Below, piece after piece: positions 61,851 to 64,000 of a stretch of 64,000 nt of DNA (its first letter is position 1; every line of letters starts with the position of its first letter). A program made the position numbers and the translations under genes. The DNA is taken from the NCBI GenBank assembly GCA_030447805.1, contig JAUJOE010000002.1, positions 1 through 64,000 of the forward strand, written 5' to 3'. Under the pieces are notes generated by a model. It searched no databases, had not been told where the DNA came from, and saw nothing but the letters and a program-made list of their open reading frames with translations. The stretch is from Nocardioidaceae bacterium. Its GTDB lineage: Bacteria; Actinomycetota; Actinomycetes; Propionibacteriales; Nocardioidaceae.

Positions 61851-62497
61851 GCGGCCTGACGTCGTACCGCATGCCGCTGCGGGAGTCGCTGACCAGCGGA
61901 CCATGGTCTCGGGTCGCGGTGCGCGCCGTTGTCGTCGCGGCGGCTCTTGTCGGGATGGTCGGTGTGGGCTGGACGGGGGCTGAGCCGAATATGTTCCTTA
62001 GCCTCGTCGTGGCGGCCCTGGCTGCCTACTCGTCGACCCGGCCCGACTCTCCGTTCGGCGCGCTGGTGGTGGGGATGATCGGGCTGCACTGGTTCTTTGT
62101 CACCGACGCGACCGCACTGGGCTGGTCAGTGGTTCCTGCGCTTTGCCTGTTCCTCGTGCACGCTGGTCTCGCTGCATTGTCGGTCTCGGCGCCTCAGTCC
62201 GCGCTGCCGGGGCCGTTCCTCGTCCGCTGGGCAATGCATGCCGGCGCGGTCGGCGTCGCGACCGTCGTCGTCTGGGCGTTGGCGTTGTCACTGGGGGGCC
62301 TTGACTGGCCCGGTCACGTGCTGCTGACTGCACTCGGCTTCGTCGCCTTGGTGGCCGTTGCGGTCGTCCTCGGCCAACGCGCCGACGGTCAAGGATCGTC
62401 CCTAGACAGAACTCAGGGCCCGATCGGGGAGGGAGGGATGATCGGGCCTGAGATGTCCGATGCTCATGCGCTCATGAAGCACCGGGCGAGAAACTAG
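61847..62497 (+). CDS. membrane protein, last gene of MoxR/DUF58 cluster
   Basis: A 216-residue protein with about six helices ([47 protein letters not shown] and others). It is in the position where a transglutaminase-membrane fusion often occurs in related clusters, but no transglutaminase domain is seen. The 3' end (about 62409-62453) contains an inverted repeat. Confidence 0.75.
   Translation: MSGLTSYRMPLRESLTSGPWSRVAVRAVVVAAALVGMVGVGWTGAEPNMFLSLVVAALAAYSSTRPDSPFGALVVGMIGLHWFFVTDATALGWSVVPALCLFLVHAGLAALSVSAPQSALPGPFLVRWAMHAGAVGVATVVVWALALSLGGLDWPGHVLLTALGFVALVAVAVVLGQRADGQGSSLDRTQGPIGEGGMIGPEMSDAHALMKHRARN
62412..62452. repeat. inverted repeat at the 3' end of the membrane-protein gene
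   Basis: CTCAGGGCCCGATC (62412-62425) and GATCGGGCCTGAG (62440-62452) are complementary apart from one extra G, with a purine-rich 14-base loop. It is inside the frame, about 45 bases before the stop, and may act as a transcription terminator or message end. Confidence 0.6.
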
Positions 62498-62567
62498 CCG
62501 CCGCCATTCAGGCGGGGCCACTCTCGATTCACTTGCACAACGACGCCAACTCCGGCCGGGTTACGCC

Positions 62568-62596
62568 TGGACCGAAAAAGATCCGCGGCTTAGACT
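62568..62596 (+). promoter_or_regulatory. candidate guaA promoter
   Basis: TGGACC (62568-62573) and TAGACT (62591-62596) are spaced by 17 bases, about 57 bases before the proposed guaA start. Each box matches four of six consensus positions. Confidence 0.3.
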
Positions 62597-62652
62597 GGCT
62601 GCCTCAGCAGGTTCCCGAGCCGGTGTTCTTCCTTGATGACAAGAGGCCGCGT

Positions 62653-64000
62653 TTGATCCCCGATCACGACCTCGTCTTGGTTGTCGACTTCGGCGCGCAG
62701 TTCGCGCAGCTGATCGCCCGCCGCGTCCGCGAGGCGAGGGTGTACTCCGAGATCGTGCCGTACTCGATGCCGGTCGACGAGATGCTCGCCCGCAAGCCGG
62801 CGGCGATCATCTTGAGCGGGAGGCCCCCAGTCGGTCTACTCCGCGGACGCGCCGCAGCTCAGTAGCGACATCTTCGACTCCGACGTGCCGGTGTTCGGCA
62901 TCTGCTACGGCTTCCAGGCGATGGCCGCAGGCACGGCGGCGAGGTACGCCGCACGGGCCTGTCGGAGTTCGGGCGCACCGACATCGAGGTGACCGACCCG
63001 GCACCCTGCTGGCCGGCGTACCGGGGCTGCATCGCGCCTGGATGAGCCACGGCGACGCGGTGACCCTCGCGCCGCAGGGGTTCACGACGCTGGCCGCCTC
63101 GGTTGGGGCACCGGTTGCAGCCTTCGAAGCTCTCGACCGGAGGCTGGCCGGGTCCAGTGGCACCCGGAGGTGCTGCACACCGAGCACGGCCAGCAGGTCC
63201 TCGAGCACTTCCTTGTCGACATCGCCGGCTGCCGGCAGACCTGGACGATGCTCAACGTCGTCGAGGAGCAGCTCGACTCGATCGAGCGCAGGTGGGCGAC
63301 AAGCGGGCGATCTGCGGCCTCTCTGGCGGCGTCGACTCGGCGGTGGCCGCGGCGCTGGTGCAACGAGCGATCGGCGACCAGCTCACCTGCGTCTTCGTCG
63401 ACCACGGCCTGCTGCGCAAGGGCGAGGCCGAACAGGTGGAGCGCGACTTCGTCGCCGCCACCGGGGTCACCCTGCGGGTGGTCGACGCCTCCGCGACGTT
63501 CGTGACCGCGCTCCACGGGGTGAGCGACCCCGAGGAGAAGCGGAAGATCATCGGCCGCGAGTTCATCCGGGCGTTCGAGGGGCGGAGCGCGAGATCGTCG
63601 CCGCGGCCGGGGCGGTTGGCGAGCGGGTGGAGTTCCTGGTGCAGGGCACGCTGTACCCCGACGTGGTGGAGTCCGGCGGCGGCGCCGGCGTCGCCACCAT
63701 CAAGTCGCACCACAACGTCGGCGGACTGCCCGAAGACCTGCAGTTCAAGCTCGTCGAGCCGCTGCGGACCCTCTTCAAGGACGAGGTGCGCAAGGTCGGT
63801 GTTGAGCTGGGCCTACCCCCGGAGATCGTCTGGCGGCACCCCTTCCCCGGCCCGGGCCTCGCGATCCGCATCGTCGGCGCGGTGACGGCGGACCGGCTCG
63901 AGACGCTCCGGGAGGCCGACGCGATCGCCCCGGGAGGAGCTGACCAAGGCGGGGCTCGACCGCGACATCTGGCAGTTCCCGGTTGTGCTGCTGGGCGACG
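62653..64000 (+). CDS. guaA: GMP synthase (glutamine-hydrolysing), partial, many frame breaks
   Basis: Last step to GMP, from XMP and glutamine. The TTG at 62653 with AAGAGG six bases upstream gives [20 protein letters not shown]. The glutaminase domain holds the nucleophile region [16 protein letters not shown] and [15 protein letters not shown]. The ATP-pyrophosphatase motif is [17 protein letters not shown]. The XMP-binding end begins [20 protein letters not shown]. The window ends inside the gene. At least seven small indels (for example near 62820, 62940, 63000, 63150, 63295, 63590, 63940) break the frame, yet the residues between them are well conserved, which suggests low base accuracy at this end of the window. 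Confidence 0.93.

Overview
This is high-GC, densely packed, bacterial chromosomal DNA of actinobacterial type. Landmarks that support this are the order rplQ-truA-...-rplM-rpsI-glmM-...-coaA-glmS-acpS-nnr-alr-tsaE-tsaB-rimI-tsaD-groES-groEL-guaB-guaB3-...-guaA, the GuaB3 paralogue, a GroEL with a His-rich tail, CIRCE operators before groES, many GTG/TTG starts and 4-base gene overlaps. A Nocardioidaceae-like (Propionibacteriales) host is a reasonable guess, but the sequence alone does not prove it.

Layout. 0-5.8 kb: L17 with an acidic tail, a LuxR/LAL regulator, a secreted protein, truA and an rsmC-like methyltransferase. 5.8-14.0 kb: an ECF sigma factor with its membrane partner, a UbiA-type prenyltransferase, an APH-type kinase, a flavoprotein disulfide reductase, an ABC-F ATPase and a secreted beta-rich protein. 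14.2-17.5 kb: a vapBC pair, a DUF1360 protein, an RTX-like secreted protein and citrate synthase. 17.5-19.5 kb: a scrambled stretch of broken reading frames with scraps of rplM. 19.5-31.1 kb: rplM-rpsI-glmM (broken), an inverted 5'-truncated M36 metalloprotease, then a second partial rpsI, an intact glmM and a second, complete M36 protease. 31.2-40.4 kb: a two-subunit ABC exporter, a GNAT enzyme, pantothenate kinase, and two fused, incomplete copies of glmS. 40.4-50.1 kb: acpS, nnr, alr, a hydrolase, the tsaE-tsaB-rimI-tsaD tRNA t6A/acetylation block interrupted by an antisense LVIVD-repeat gene, and a small winged-helix protein. 50.2-64 kb: GNAT, the CIRCE-controlled groES-groEL pair, guaB, guaB3, a nitrilase-family hydrolase, kynureninase, a MoxR/DUF58/DUF4129 membrane cluster and the start of guaA.

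The most unusual aspect is structural. Essential genes (rplM, rpsI, glmM, glmS) occur as two diverged, partly truncated copies. Where I aligned the copies, differences are mostly at silent codon positions, so both were under selection until recently. Either this genome carries an old duplication of a housekeeping block, or the contig is a chimera of related genomes. Single-base frame breaks cluster strongly in some zones (3.6-13.5, 17.5-25.4, 36.7-39, 62.8-64 kb) while 26-36 kb and 44-54 kb are almost clean, which favours patchy base quality over wholesale pseudogene decay. A 47-bp palindromic element in two inverted copies brackets the groES-groEL-guaB-guaB3-hydrolase block exactly.
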